Positions 37,350 through 46,014 of a stretch of 64,000 nt of DNA are shown one piece after another. Position 1 is the first letter of the stretch; every line of letters begins with the position of its first letter. The position numbers and the translations under genes are program-made. Source of the DNA: Deltaproteobacteria bacterium (GTDB taxonomy: Bacteria; Desulfobacterota; Desulfuromonadia; Geobacterales; Geobacteraceae). The notes under the pieces are model-generated. The model had not been told where the DNA came from, searched no databases, and saw nothing but the letters and a program-made list of their open reading frames with translations. The DNA lies in assembly GCA_009668975.1 (NCBI GenBank), contig SBEG01000012.1:1-64000 (forward strand), read 5' to 3'.

Positions 37350-38234
37350 ATGAGCAGGGCCGCATTTTCTTTTATTCTGTCCGCTGTCTCTTATCTTGTC
37401 TTAATCGTACCCTTTAGTCAATATTTGGCCAGCAGGCCTTTGGTCGAGAAGCTTGGATACGTTCCGACGACTACAGTTGTGAAAGCAGCCTCTGCCGACC
37501 AGAAGGAACTTGTTGGGGCTTTGTTGGTGATGAAAGTTCTCATGTATTTTGGCGGATTGGTGGATAAAGAGCAAAATGAACTACCGATCCCCCCGGACTA
37601 CCCTGCCATGTCTCGAATGATCCACGGTGCGGTGCAACTGGACCCCTACAACATGGACGCCTACTATTTCGGACAGGCTATTCTCGTTTGGGATGTCGGC
37701 AAAGTGGAGCTTGCCAATGAACTACTGGACTATGGGATGCGCTATCGCACCTGGGACTGGTACCTGCCGTATTTCGCTGGCTTCAATCACGCATTTTTTC
37801 TTAAGGACTATGCAGGTGCTGCTCGCTATTATGAACAGGCCGGAAAACTATCCGGTTCCGACCTGTTCAAGAACCTTGCTGGCAGATATCTGCAGGAGTC
37901 TGGTAAGACGGACATGGCACTTGCGTATCTTTATGCAATGGAAAAAGGGGAGAAGAATCCGGCTGTCAAGAAGAGTTTTCGTACACGAATCATTGCATTT
38001 CAAGAGGTGCGTCATATAGAAATCGCCCGTGACCGTTATCGACAGAAGGTTGGTAGACTTCCTGCTAGCTTGGAAGTGCTGATCAAAGAGGGATATCTTC
38101 GATCTCTACCGGTTGATCCCTACGGAGGGCACTTTTACCTCGAGCCGGATGGCAGAGTCGCAACAACCAGCAAGTTTGCATTCGCCAGCACCAATAAAGC
38201 CGATGAAAAAAATAAAGTTCAGGGAGAGCGCTGA
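37350..38234 (+). CDS. exported helical-repeat protein with secretin-pathway-like C-terminus
   Basis: This 294-residue protein begins with one membrane anchor or uncleaved signal (about residues 5-25). A TPR-like helical middle follows (ANELLDYGMRYRTWDWYLPY and AARYYEQAGKLSGSDLFK). The end, SLPVDPYGGHFYLEPDGRV, resembles the C-terminal segment of type II pseudopilins and other proteins with a DP-x-G-x-x-Y motif. It lies between the permease and ATPase genes of the same transporter, so it is probably an extracytoplasmic accessory subunit. By position it matches GSU1500 (recalled). The exact role is unknown. Confidence 0.6.
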   Translation: MSRAAFSFILSAVSYLVLIVPFSQYLASRPLVEKLGYVPTTTVVKAASADQKELVGALLVMKVLMYFGGLVDKEQNELPIPPDYPAMSRMIHGAVQLDPYNMDAYYFGQAILVWDVGKVELANELLDYGMRYRTWDWYLPYFAGFNHAFFLKDYAGAARYYEQAGKLSGSDLFKNLAGRYLQESGKTDMALAYLYAMEKGEKNPAVKKSFRTRIIAFQEVRHIEIARDRYRQKVGRLPASLEVLIKEGYLRSLPVDPYGGHFYLEPDGRVATTSKFAFASTNKADEKNKVQGER

Positions 38235-38235
38235 C

Positions 38236-39105
38236 ATGTCCGCAATCTCGATGCATGGTTTGTCAAAAACATACAAGGGGAAGCGGGGCGCAAAAGTGGT
38301 TGCTCTGAGGAACCTTGATCTGGAGATCGGAGCGGGTGAGATTTTTGGTTTTCTCGGACCAAATGGCGCAGGGAAGAGCACAACCATTAAGACTCTGATG
38401 GGATTGATAACGCCAACATCTGGAAGAGCGCTTATCATGGGCAAGGATGTTTCTTCTCCCGAGGCAAGGCGCCATGTCGGTTTTCTTCCTGAAAATCCCG
38501 CATTTTACGATTATCTATCCGCTGCGGAGTATTTATCTTTTGTTGGTAGGATATTCAAAATGGAGGCTCATCAGCTTGAGAGGAAGAGTGAAGAAGTTTT
38601 GAAAATGCTTAATTTGTGGGATGCCCGCAAGAGGCTTATGCGTGGTTACAGTAAAGGGATGGTTCAACGAGTCGGATTGGCGCAGGCCCTGCTCCATGAC
38701 CCTGATGTATATGTTCTTGACGAACCAATGAGTGGTCTTGATCCAATTGGGCGCACCCTGGTAAAAGAAATTATTCAAGACCTGAAACAGCGAGGAAAAA
38801 GTGTTTTCTTTAGCACTCACATAACGTCCGACGTTGAAAGCGTCTGCGACAGGGTTGGAGTGATTGTAAAAGGTGAGATGAAATGTGTCCGAAGAGTTGA
38901 TGAAATTGCCGAGGGTGGAATTACTGGCTATGAAGTACGTCACCTAGCAAGCGGATCTGATTCTCCAGAATCTATAACAGTTTCAACAGGCGATCTCCCC
39001 GCTATAATGTCCGAGTTGCAGTCAATTGGCAGCAATATCCTCGTAGTGGAACCGATTCGCAAAAATCTCGAAGAGTTCTTCGTGGATATTGTCCGGCAGG
39101 AATGA
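38236..39105 (+). CDS. ABC transporter ATPase (XapD-like)
   Basis: This 289-residue ATPase has Walker A GPNGAGKST (residues 41-49), an LSGG-like signature degenerated to YSKGMVQRVGLAQ, and Walker B DVYVLDEPMSGLD. The DRVGVIVKGE and C-terminal regulatory segment fit the ABC-2 exporter group. It forms a transporter with the permease at 36554. By position it corresponds to xapD (GSU1501) of G. sulfurreducens, where a mutant lost extracellular polysaccharide and cytochrome anchoring (recalled). ATG 38236 is one base after the preceding stop, so translation is coupled. Confidence 0.82.
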   Translation: MSAISMHGLSKTYKGKRGAKVVALRNLDLEIGAGEIFGFLGPNGAGKSTTIKTLMGLITPTSGRALIMGKDVSSPEARRHVGFLPENPAFYDYLSAAEYLSFVGRIFKMEAHQLERKSEEVLKMLNLWDARKRLMRGYSKGMVQRVGLAQALLHDPDVYVLDEPMSGLDPIGRTLVKEIIQDLKQRGKSVFFSTHITSDVESVCDRVGVIVKGEMKCVRRVDEIAEGGITGYEVRHLASGSDSPESITVSTGDLPAIMSELQSIGSNILVVEPIRKNLEEFFVDIVRQE

Positions 39106-39114
39106 GGGGGAATT

Positions 39115-39966
39115 GTGTCAACCTTGATTGGGATGCTTTCCATCCTTCGACCGACTCAGTGGCTCAAGAACCTGATGCTCTTTTTTCCAGCATTCCTTGG
39201 GGGAGAATTACTTCTGCCAGGGGTCCTTGCCCGAGGCATGATTCCATTCTTAGCATTCTGCCTTGCCTCAAGTTCTGCGTATGTCCTGAACGATATTATG
39301 GACAGGGAGCGAGATAAGAGTCACCCACGGAAAAGTAAACGGCCTTTACCTTCTGGCAGGATTAGTTTTGTAACGGCACTCAGTCTGTATTTCTTTTTAC
39401 TCCTTGGAGCGTTTTCTTTTGCTCTTACTGTTTCTCCTGTATTTTTTGCCATTCTCCTGGCATACCTTCTGGTTTCAATCTCCTATTCCTTCTATTTGAA
39501 ACATATACCGATAATCGATCTTTTCTGTGTTTCGGCCGGCTTTCTTTTTCGTCTCCAGGCAGGAGGAGAGGCGTTTGGCGTCGAGATTACGGCTTGGCTT
39601 TTTCTGTCGGTGTTTCTCCTCGCCATTTTCCTGAGTACCGGCAAGCGCCTTTATGAGAAAAACGCCCTTGGTGAGAATGCAGTAAATCATCGCAGGGCAC
39701 TGGAATCCTATCCTCCGGGCTTTCTTGACGGGACGATGTATATGACTGGTGGCGCAGTATTGGTAACGTACACTCTGTATGTTATTGAGCACCACGTTCT
39801 CATTTATACCGTTCCCCTTTGCTGTTTCGGCCTGCTTCGTTATATCTTGAGGGTCAAGTCGGGTTTGGGAGGAGATCCAACAGAATCGCTCATCAGGGAT
39901 GTGCCGTTATTTGTTGTGGGCCTTCTCTGGACTCTTATGGTAGGATGGGGCATCTACGTTCATTGA
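39115..39966 (+). CDS. UbiA-family prenyltransferase, decaprenyl-phosphate phosphoribosyltransferase-like
   Basis: This 283-residue protein has about eight membrane helices and the two Asp-rich UbiA motifs: NDIMDRERDKSHP near residue 60, and a second near YEKNALGE. The RPTQWLKNLMLFFP opening and the motif spacing resemble DPPR synthases, which attach phosphoribose to decaprenyl phosphate for arabinan-type glycans. The usual partners DprE1 and DprE2 are not seen in the window. It starts at GTG 39115 after GAGGGGG, ten bases past the ATPase gene, so it belongs to the same operon. A role in making a lipid-linked pentose is plausible. Confidence 0.72.
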   Translation: MSTLIGMLSILRPTQWLKNLMLFFPAFLGGELLLPGVLARGMIPFLAFCLASSSAYVLNDIMDRERDKSHPRKSKRPLPSGRISFVTALSLYFFLLLGAFSFALTVSPVFFAILLAYLLVSISYSFYLKHIPIIDLFCVSAGFLFRLQAGGEAFGVEITAWLFLSVFLLAIFLSTGKRLYEKNALGENAVNHRRALESYPPGFLDGTMYMTGGAVLVTYTLYVIEHHVLIYTVPLCCFGLLRYILRVKSGLGGDPTESLIRDVPLFVVGLLWTLMVGWGIYVH

Positions 39967-39989
39967 TCCAGAATCTTCGATGTAAGGCA

Positions 39990-40106
39990 TTAACGCAAAG
40001 ACGCGGAGACGCAAAGTCGCAAAGGGTAAAACAAGAGGGCAAGTTGTAATAAATGGTTTTTTGGTTTTCTTCCCGCTTTCGTGCCTTGGCGCCTTGGTGT
40101 TAAATT
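39990..40106. repeat. left CGCAAAGACGC inverted-repeat element
   Basis: The left part is TTAACGCAAAGACGCGGAGA and continues CGCAAAGTCGCAAAGG. The right part at 40078-40106 reads, on the other strand, as a diverged copy (TTAACACCAAGGCGCCAAGG). The element ends 18 bases before the GxxExxY gene. The matching element lies after that gene. Confidence 0.7.
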
Positions 40107-40123
40107 AAAAATGTCGGAACGCA

Positions 40124-40501
40124 ATGGAAAATACAATCGCGAAAAACGTTGTAGATTGTGCCATTGAAGTCCATCGTACTCTCGGCGGCCCAGGCCTCTT
40201 GGAATCCGTGTATGAGGAAGCTTTGGACTGGGAGTTGCGGCAACGCGGTTTAGTTGTTGAGCGTCAGACAATTGTTCCGATACGTTACAAAGGAAACCAG
40301 TTGGCGGCCCCTCTTCGATTAGATTTGCTTGTCGATAATCGTGTAATCGTGGAAGTGAAGGCAACAACATCCTATAATCCGGTTTTCGAAGCTCAGGCAC
40401 TTACATACCTGCGTATGCTGGATTTGAAATTGGCTTTGGTAATAAATTTCGGTGAGAAATTCGTGAAAGACGGTATTCGTCGTGTTGTCAACGGACTTTA
40501 G
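40124..40501 (+). CDS. GxxExxY protein
   Basis: This 125-residue protein has the diagnostic G-x-x-E-x-x-Y motif as GLLESVY (Gly24, Glu27, Tyr30). Its second half has the PD-(D/E)xK-like pattern: Asp67 in RLDLLV and Glu77 with Lys79 in IVEVKA. A nuclease-like fold is therefore likely, but no member's activity is well established. It stands alone among glycan genes, with inverted-repeat elements of the same CGCAAAGNCGC type on both sides. This placement looks like a small independently moving cassette, as for many GxxExxY genes. Confidence 0.85.
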   Translation: MENTIAKNVVDCAIEVHRTLGGPGLLESVYEEALDWELRQRGLVVERQTIVPIRYKGNQLAAPLRLDLLVDNRVIVEVKATTSYNPVFEAQALTYLRMLDLKLALVINFGEKFVKDGIRRVVNGL

Positions 40502-40502
40502 T

Positions 40503-40615
40503 AATTATCGCAAAGTCGCCAAGCTGCAGAGAAAACCTTTTTGGAATTAGTTTGAAAATCTTTCAAATTTGTTCTTCTTTGCGTCTTAGCGCCTTCGCGT
40601 CTTGGCGTTAAATTT
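40503..40615. repeat. right CGCAAAGTCGC inverted-repeat element
   Basis: The left part at 40509-40531 is CGCAAAGTCGCCAAGCTGCA. The right part at 40574-40615 reads, on the other strand, as TTAACGCCAAGACGCGAAGG then CGCTAAGACGCAAAG. The spacer is A/T-rich. It is the mirror of the element at 39990-40106 and ends 52 bases before the next glycosyltransferase gene. Confidence 0.7.
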
Positions 40616-40666
40616 TCTGCCCTGATTCTGTCCGATTGTGTCTGCAGCTGAAAAAGGTTTTTTTAC

Positions 40667-41569
40667 GTGCGAACCAGAATCCTCAAAACTCTTTACCGGC
40701 TTTTCCCCTTCGACTTGCGAGGCGACTGTTTCGTCCCTCCCGCTTCGCACGGTATTCGGATATCCTGTATCATCAACTTTTACGGCAGGCTCGACCTTCT
40801 CTCCGGAATTCTTCATTCTCTTTCCCTGCAAAACTTCCATCGCAACAGTTTTGAAATCATTCTCGTGGAGGACAGGAGCGGCACGGAAGAAGGAAGAAAA
40901 ATGGCGGAAGAGTTCGCATCATCGCTCCCCATTGTATATGCCCCGCTTGACCGGAATTTTGGTCGAATGGGGTATTCCCGCAATTTCGGCCTCTCACGGA
41001 GTCGTGGCGAGTACATCCTGTTTCTTGACGACGACACGGTAATCCTCCAGGAAGATTTTCTTTCGAAACTAGTGGCGGTTTTCCAGTCCAATCCTGAGAT
41101 CGATGCGCTGGTTCCCCACGGAAATGCCAGCTTCGGTCTTGTCAAAGGGAGGTATGCCTTCCATGATCCATACTTCATGACCAGTCGCTGCACCGCCTAT
41201 CGCCGATCAGTCCTTTCCGAGTTGGGTGGTTTTGTCGATGACTTCATCGGCCAAGAGGATGTGGAGTTCGTTGTCCGTTTCTTTATGGCTGGGAAAAAAA
41301 CGGTGAACTCTCCGCAGCTGGAGTACTTCCATCCTCCGCTCCTGGTTTCCAACCTGCGCAAGCCCCAGGCGGTGGGGAGTTCCTTCTGCGGTATCAGAAA
41401 ACGGTATCCCCTGGTGGTCTGGCTGCTAGTGATCCTCAACTGCAGCCGCCATGCACCTTTATACCTTCTGCCGGGGCGCCGCAACCGGGAGATGGGGCGC
41501 TTTGGCATCGGTTTCCTGGTGGGGGCCGTTGCCTCGCTGTTCAAGAAAAGTGGTTTCCGATATGACTAA
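40667..41569 (+). CDS. family 2 glycosyltransferase
   Basis: This 300-residue enzyme has the GT2 (GT-A) fold. SCIINFYGRLDLLSGILHSL opens the nucleotide-binding half, the DxD-like FLDDDTVIL lies near residue 125 and EDVEFVVRFF marks the acceptor region. It transfers a sugar from a nucleotide donor to a growing glycan. GTG 40667 is the start. It is the last gene with moderate GC content before the GC-rich wzm-wzt block. Specificity cannot be read. Confidence 0.85.
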   Translation: MRTRILKTLYRLFPFDLRGDCFVPPASHGIRISCIINFYGRLDLLSGILHSLSLQNFHRNSFEIILVEDRSGTEEGRKMAEEFASSLPIVYAPLDRNFGRMGYSRNFGLSRSRGEYILFLDDDTVILQEDFLSKLVAVFQSNPEIDALVPHGNASFGLVKGRYAFHDPYFMTSRCTAYRRSVLSELGGFVDDFIGQEDVEFVVRFFMAGKKTVNSPQLEYFHPPLLVSNLRKPQAVGSSFCGIRKRYPLVVWLLVILNCSRHAPLYLLPGRRNREMGRFGIGFLVGAVASLFKKSGFRYD

Positions 41570-41582
41570 CCCGGAGGTTTGA

Positions 41583-42386
41583 TTGTTGCCCCAAAAAGTA
41601 TTTATATCGCGGTGGAACGAGCGCCTGGCGCTCATCTACGAGCTCACGCTTAGGGACTTCCAGGTGAAATACCTGGGCTCCTACCTTGGCGTCGTGTGGG
41701 CCTTCCTCCACCCGGTCATCTACATCGTCATCCTGTGGTTCATCTGCCACTTCGGCTTCCGGTCGAACCCGGTGAACGACTTCCCCTTCATCCTCTGGTT
41801 GGTAAGCGGGATGGTGCCGTGGTTTTTCTTCACCGACTCCATGAACGGCGCCAGCAACGCGGTGGTTGAGAACAGTTTCCTGGTCAAGAAGGTGCTGTTC
41901 AGCATCGAACTCCTCCCGGTGGTAAAGATTGTGTCGAGCCTGGTCATCCACCTGTTCTTTGTGGTGATCCTGTTTGTCATGTTCGCCGCCTACGGCTTTA
42001 CGCCGAGCATCCACAGCCTGCAAGTCGTCTACTACCTGTTCGCGGAGATCGTGCTCCTCTTGGGGCTGTCGTGGCTGACCTCCTCCGTAGTTGTGTTCCT
42101 GAGGGACATGGGGCAAGTCGTTAACGTGGCACTCCAACTCCTCTTCTGGATGACCCCCGTCTTTTGGCCTGCGTCCGCGCTTCCGGCGAGGTTCCATCTT
42201 CTGGCGAAGCTCAACCCGGTCTACTACATCGTTGACGGCTACCGGAGTGCCTTCATTGACAAGACCTGGTTCTGGGAGAGCCACCGCGCCTGGACCCTGT
42301 ATTTCTGGTGCGTTACCATAGTCACGCTGGCCGTGGGGGCGCTGGTATTCCGGAAGCTCAGGCCGAGGTTCGCCGACGTCCTGTAA
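41583..42386 (+). CDS. wzm: ABC-2 polysaccharide export permease Wzm
   Basis: This 267-residue inner-membrane permease has six helices and the hallmark opening LTLRDFQVKYLGSYLGVVWA and the NPVYYIVDGYRSAF segment of the KpsM/Wzm family. It exports lipid-linked O-antigen or capsule chains with the Wzt ATPase encoded next. The start is TTG 41583 (or the following TTG) after GGAGG. GC content jumps sharply from the preceding gene, marking the edge of a GC-rich segment of about 14 kb. Confidence 0.92.
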   Translation: MLPQKVFISRWNERLALIYELTLRDFQVKYLGSYLGVVWAFLHPVIYIVILWFICHFGFRSNPVNDFPFILWLVSGMVPWFFFTDSMNGASNAVVENSFLVKKVLFSIELLPVVKIVSSLVIHLFFVVILFVMFAAYGFTPSIHSLQVVYYLFAEIVLLLGLSWLTSSVVVFLRDMGQVVNVALQLLFWMTPVFWPASALPARFHLLAKLNPVYYIVDGYRSAFIDKTWFWESHRAWTLYFWCVTIVTLAVGALVFRKLRPRFADVL

Positions 42387-42434
42387 CCGGCGCGGGATGA
42401 CCCGACCGGCTTCCCGCACGACGAGAGTTTACCT

Positions 42435-43676
42435 ATGTCCCAAGATACCGCCATAAAGGTCGAGAACCTCACCAAGACCTACTACCTTTACGATTCGCTC
42501 CAGGACCACCTCAAGGAAATCGTCCATCCCCTGCGGAAGAAGTACCACCAACCCTTCAACGCACTGGAAGGTGTCTCCCTGGAGATCAAGAGGGGGGAAA
42601 CGGTTGGCATCGTGGGGAAGAACGGCTCGGGGAAATCCACCCTGCTCAAAGTGATCACCGGGATCGTCACTCCGACCCGCGGCACGGTCACCGTGAACGG
42701 CAGGGTTTCCGCCCTGCTGGAGCTGGGGGCCGGTTTTAACCCGGAGCTAACCGGGCTGCAGAACGTCTACTTCAACGGGGTTATCAGCGGCATGACCAGG
42801 AAGGAGATCGACGCCAAGCTCGACGAGATACTTGACTTTGCGGACATAGGGGAGTTTGTGCACCAGCCGGTAAAGTCCTACTCGAGCGGCATGTTCGTGC
42901 GGCTCGCCTTCGCGGTTGCCGTGGCGGTGGAACCGGAGGTGCTCATCGTGGACGAGGCCTTGGCGGTAGGCGATCTGGCTTTCCAGCTGAAATGCATCAA
43001 GAAGCTGGAGAGCTTCAGTGCGAAAGGGGTGACCATCCTCTTCGTATCGCACGACGTCAACGCGGTGAAGAAGTTCTGCACCAGGGCAATCTGGCTCAAG
43101 GCAGGAAAGCTCCAGTCGGTGGGCAGCGCGAACGATGTGGTCGACAGGTACCGCGACTTCCTGAAATGCTGCGCTCCCTCCGACTACGAGGCTGCCCGGC
43201 AGCCTCGGGTCCAGGCCGAATCCGTGGCCAGAATTACAGCCGTGTCCCTGCTCGACGCTGCTCTCGGGGATGCGCGGGATTTCTGCACTGGGGACGACGT
43301 CCACGTTTCGATCAGTTACCGGCTGGCCGTCCCGACACCGGATCTGGTCGTTGGCGTCGCGGTTTTCGACATGGCACGAAGTTACCTCTGCGGCCTGAAC
43401 ACCAAGCTTGATCTCTTTGCTCCGCCGCATGCCGCCGGCTCCCACACCGTTGTGCTGAGGCTCAGGGAGATCAAGCTTCTTGGCGGGAGCTACTTCATAG
43501 ACGTTGGCCTGTTCGAGGAAAACACCCTGGTGGCACTCGATTACCAGTCCAGGGTCGCCGATTTCAGAATTACCGACGACAGCAAGACGGAGGGGATCGT
43601 GATGCTCGAGCATCAGTGGCTCCTCCCTTCTGGGTCCGAGTCGTACATACAGAGGAGCTATTTGAGTGAAGCTTAG
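42435..43676 (+). CDS. wzt: ABC polysaccharide export ATPase Wzt with C-terminal cargo domain
   Basis: This 413-residue protein has an N-terminal ATPase of about 245 residues with Walker A GKNGSGKST (61-69), signature SYSSGMFVRLAF and Walker B VLIVDEALAVGD. A C-terminal beta-rich domain of about 165 residues follows (VARITAVSLLDAALGDARDF onward). The longer Wzt form carries such a domain to recognise the finished, often terminally modified, glycan. This implies a terminal cap, perhaps made by methyltransferases downstream. Its stop overlaps the next gene by 11 bases. Confidence 0.93.
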   Translation: MSQDTAIKVENLTKTYYLYDSLQDHLKEIVHPLRKKYHQPFNALEGVSLEIKRGETVGIVGKNGSGKSTLLKVITGIVTPTRGTVTVNGRVSALLELGAGFNPELTGLQNVYFNGVISGMTRKEIDAKLDEILDFADIGEFVHQPVKSYSSGMFVRLAFAVAVAVEPEVLIVDEALAVGDLAFQLKCIKKLESFSAKGVTILFVSHDVNAVKKFCTRAIWLKAGKLQSVGSANDVVDRYRDFLKCCAPSDYEAARQPRVQAESVARITAVSLLDAALGDARDFCTGDDVHVSISYRLAVPTPDLVVGVAVFDMARSYLCGLNTKLDLFAPPHAAGSHTVVLRLREIKLLGGSYFIDVGLFEENTLVALDYQSRVADFRITDDSKTEGIVMLEHQWLLPSGSESYIQRSYLSEA

Positions 43677-45108
43677 AATCGCCTTCCTGCACGCGGTCAA
43701 CGAAATGGACGTCCAGTGGTACAAGCCGTTGTCGTTCGGCTATCTCAAGGCGTACCTGGAGAAGTACGGCGGGAACGATTTCGAAATGGAATACCTGGAG
43801 GATCCCGAAAAGGCGGAGAATTACGACATCATCGGCATCTCGGCAACCTCGCAGTGCTACGACATAGCGATCGGACTTGCCGGGCGGATCAAGAAGGCGT
43901 GCCCGTCCAAGGTGATCATCCTGGGCGGCCATCACATCTCGGCGCTGCCCGGAACTTTGGCTAAAGAGATTGATATCGGCGTCGTGGGAGAAGGCGAGGC
44001 GACTCTGCTGGAGCTGGCACGCGCCTTCCGCCGGCATGGACCGAACTGCGACCCCGGGATCCTTAAGGACATTCACGGCATCATCTATCACGACTCCGGC
44101 AAGATAGTTGCCACGGTGCCGCGGGCTCCCTTGCAGCCACTCGACTCGTTGCCGTTCCCGTTCCGGGGCCAGGACGACCCGGTATACCTGCTTTCCTCGC
44201 GGGGATGCCCGTTTCAGTGTGTCTTTTGCAGCAGCAGAGCCTTCTGGGGCAACACCAGGTTTTTCAGCGCCGAATACGTGATCAGCGAGATAGAGGAACT
44301 TCTCGAGCGAAATCCCGCGGTGAGGGAACTGGCGATCTGGGACGACCTTTTCATAGCCCACAAGGAGCGGTTCCGCCGCTTTTGCTCCCTGATGCTGGAG
44401 AAGGGGTTGCACGAGAAAGTCCGGGTGAACTTCTCGCTGAGGGCAGACCTGGTAGATGTCGAGCTGTGCGATTTACTGCGGAAGCTCGGGGTGAAGCAGG
44501 TGGGTTTCGGCGCCGAGTCGGGGAGCGATAGAGTACTGGCACTGTTGAACAAGCAGACCAGCGTCGAGCGCAACCAGCGCACCATCGACCTTTTGCGTTC
44601 CTACGGATTCACAGTCAATTGCTCCTTCATCGTCGGCTCTCCCACCGAGACCGAGGACGAGGTACGCAGCACCTACGAATTCATCTTGCAAAACATCATG
44701 GCCGACAAGATCGATCCCGCCATCCCCGTGAACATTATGATGGCGATCCCCGGAACCGGGATTTGGGAGTATGCGGTTGGCAAAGGTTTGGTGGATCCGG
44801 CCAGCATCGAGTGGGGTAGGCTTTCTCTCTTCGCCTCCTATCGCCATTCCAACAGCGGCAGTTTCAGACAGTGGGTGGAGTTGCGGAGGCAAAACCGCTC
44901 CATCTATCTCGCCGAGGATACCTTGCCGCAGGAAAGACTTTACGAGTTGATGGAGTACTACGAAAACCTCATCTCGCGGCTGGAGCGGCTCTCTGCTCTT
45001 GAGGCTGAGAACGCCGTGCTGAAAGCGGGAGTGCGAGGAAAAGGGCTACTTATGAAGTCTTTTGGCATAGCCAAGGACCTGGCAAGAAAGCTTGCCGGGC
45101 GCAACTGA
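43666..45108 (+). CDS. B12-binding domain radical SAM protein of the glycan cluster
   Basis: This 480-residue protein has a cobalamin-binding N-terminal domain with GGHHISALP and a radical SAM core with CPFQCVFC. Further segments include ESGSDRVLALL, typical of B12 radical SAM proteins, and a C-terminal coiled coil. It starts with GTG 43666 inside the end of wzt, so it is translationally coupled to export. In glycan clusters such proteins can methylate or otherwise modify unreactive carbons. Here it may build or cap the exported chain. A role in protein or lipid modification is not excluded. Confidence 0.85.
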   Translation: MKLRIAFLHAVNEMDVQWYKPLSFGYLKAYLEKYGGNDFEMEYLEDPEKAENYDIIGISATSQCYDIAIGLAGRIKKACPSKVIILGGHHISALPGTLAKEIDIGVVGEGEATLLELARAFRRHGPNCDPGILKDIHGIIYHDSGKIVATVPRAPLQPLDSLPFPFRGQDDPVYLLSSRGCPFQCVFCSSRAFWGNTRFFSAEYVISEIEELLERNPAVRELAIWDDLFIAHKERFRRFCSLMLEKGLHEKVRVNFSLRADLVDVELCDLLRKLGVKQVGFGAESGSDRVLALLNKQTSVERNQRTIDLLRSYGFTVNCSFIVGSPTETEDEVRSTYEFILQNIMADKIDPAIPVNIMMAIPGTGIWEYAVGKGLVDPASIEWGRLSLFASYRHSNSGSFRQWVELRRQNRSIYLAEDTLPQERLYELMEYYENLISRLERLSALEAENAVLKAGVRGKGLLMKSFGIAKDLARKLAGRN

Positions 45109-45119
45109 CTTTGGGAGCA

Positions 45120-46001
45120 ATGATGAAGCTCGATTACCTCTTCAGTTACGGAGCCGTCTCTCGGCAGCCCGCACGGATCCTTGAACCCCTGTCGTGGGTT
45201 GGGCACATACCGTTCGCCTTCTGGCTGGTGGAAAAGTGCCGGCCCCGCACTATCGTGGAGCTCGGCACACACACGGGAAATTCCTACTTCGCCCTCTGCC
45301 AGGCGGTTGAGGCGAACGGCCTCGATGCCACCTGCTGCGCGGTGGACACCTGGCAGGGCGACTGCCAGGCTGGCTACTACGGCGAGGACGTCTACCTATC
45401 CGTCAGCCGGTACAACCAGAGCCACTACTCGGGCTTCTCGCGGCTTTTCAGGATGACCTTCGACGAGGCTCTCAAGCATTTCCAGGACGGTTCCATAGAC
45501 TGCCTGCACATCGACGGCCTGCACAGTTACGAGGCGGTCCGACACGACTTTGAAAGCTGGCTGCCGAAGATGTCCGGACGCGGCGTGGTGCTGTTCCACG
45601 ACAACGCCGTCCGCGAGGAGGGGTTTGGTGTTTGGCGGTTGTGGCAGGAGGTCTCTCCCCTTTATCCCCATATCGAGTTTGACCACTCCTTCGGTCTCGG
45701 CGGCCTGTTCGTCGGCAAGGAGCAACCTGCCGCCGTGCTGGAGCTCCTGGAAGGGTGGGGGCGGCCCGATGGAAAACGCCTGGTTCAGGACTTCTTCGCA
45801 CGACTGGGCCACCTGGTGGAGTCCGAGTGGCGCAATGACAACCATGGTTTCCTGCTGGCGGAGCGTGAACGGCTTTTGACACAGCGCGATGCCGAGCTTG
45901 CCGAATGCATCCGGGCGATTCAGTCCATGAACGACACCTTGAGCTGGCGCCTCACCGCGCCCCTGCGCTGGATCGGCCGAAAGGTCCTCGCGAGGAAATG
46001 A
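45120..46001 (+). CDS. class I SAM-dependent methyltransferase
   Basis: This roughly 293-residue protein has the SAM-binding motif IVELGTHTGNSYFA (about residues 45-58) and IDGLHSYEAVRHDFESWLP later on. This matches the methyltransferase 24 group found in glycan and antibiotic clusters. The last 60 residues are a coiled coil with LAECIRAIQSMNDTLSWRLT. ATG 45120 after GGGAG is preferred; a TTG at 45111 is also in frame. It is likely to O-methylate a sugar of the exported chain, which could be the cap recognised by Wzt. Confidence 0.82.
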   Translation: MMKLDYLFSYGAVSRQPARILEPLSWVGHIPFAFWLVEKCRPRTIVELGTHTGNSYFALCQAVEANGLDATCCAVDTWQGDCQAGYYGEDVYLSVSRYNQSHYSGFSRLFRMTFDEALKHFQDGSIDCLHIDGLHSYEAVRHDFESWLPKMSGRGVVLFHDNAVREEGFGVWRLWQEVSPLYPHIEFDHSFGLGGLFVGKEQPAAVLELLEGWGRPDGKRLVQDFFARLGHLVESEWRNDNHGFLLAERERLLTQRDAELAECIRAIQSMNDTLSWRLTAPLRWIGRKVLARK

Positions 46002-46014
46002 TCTTTTTCGACTG

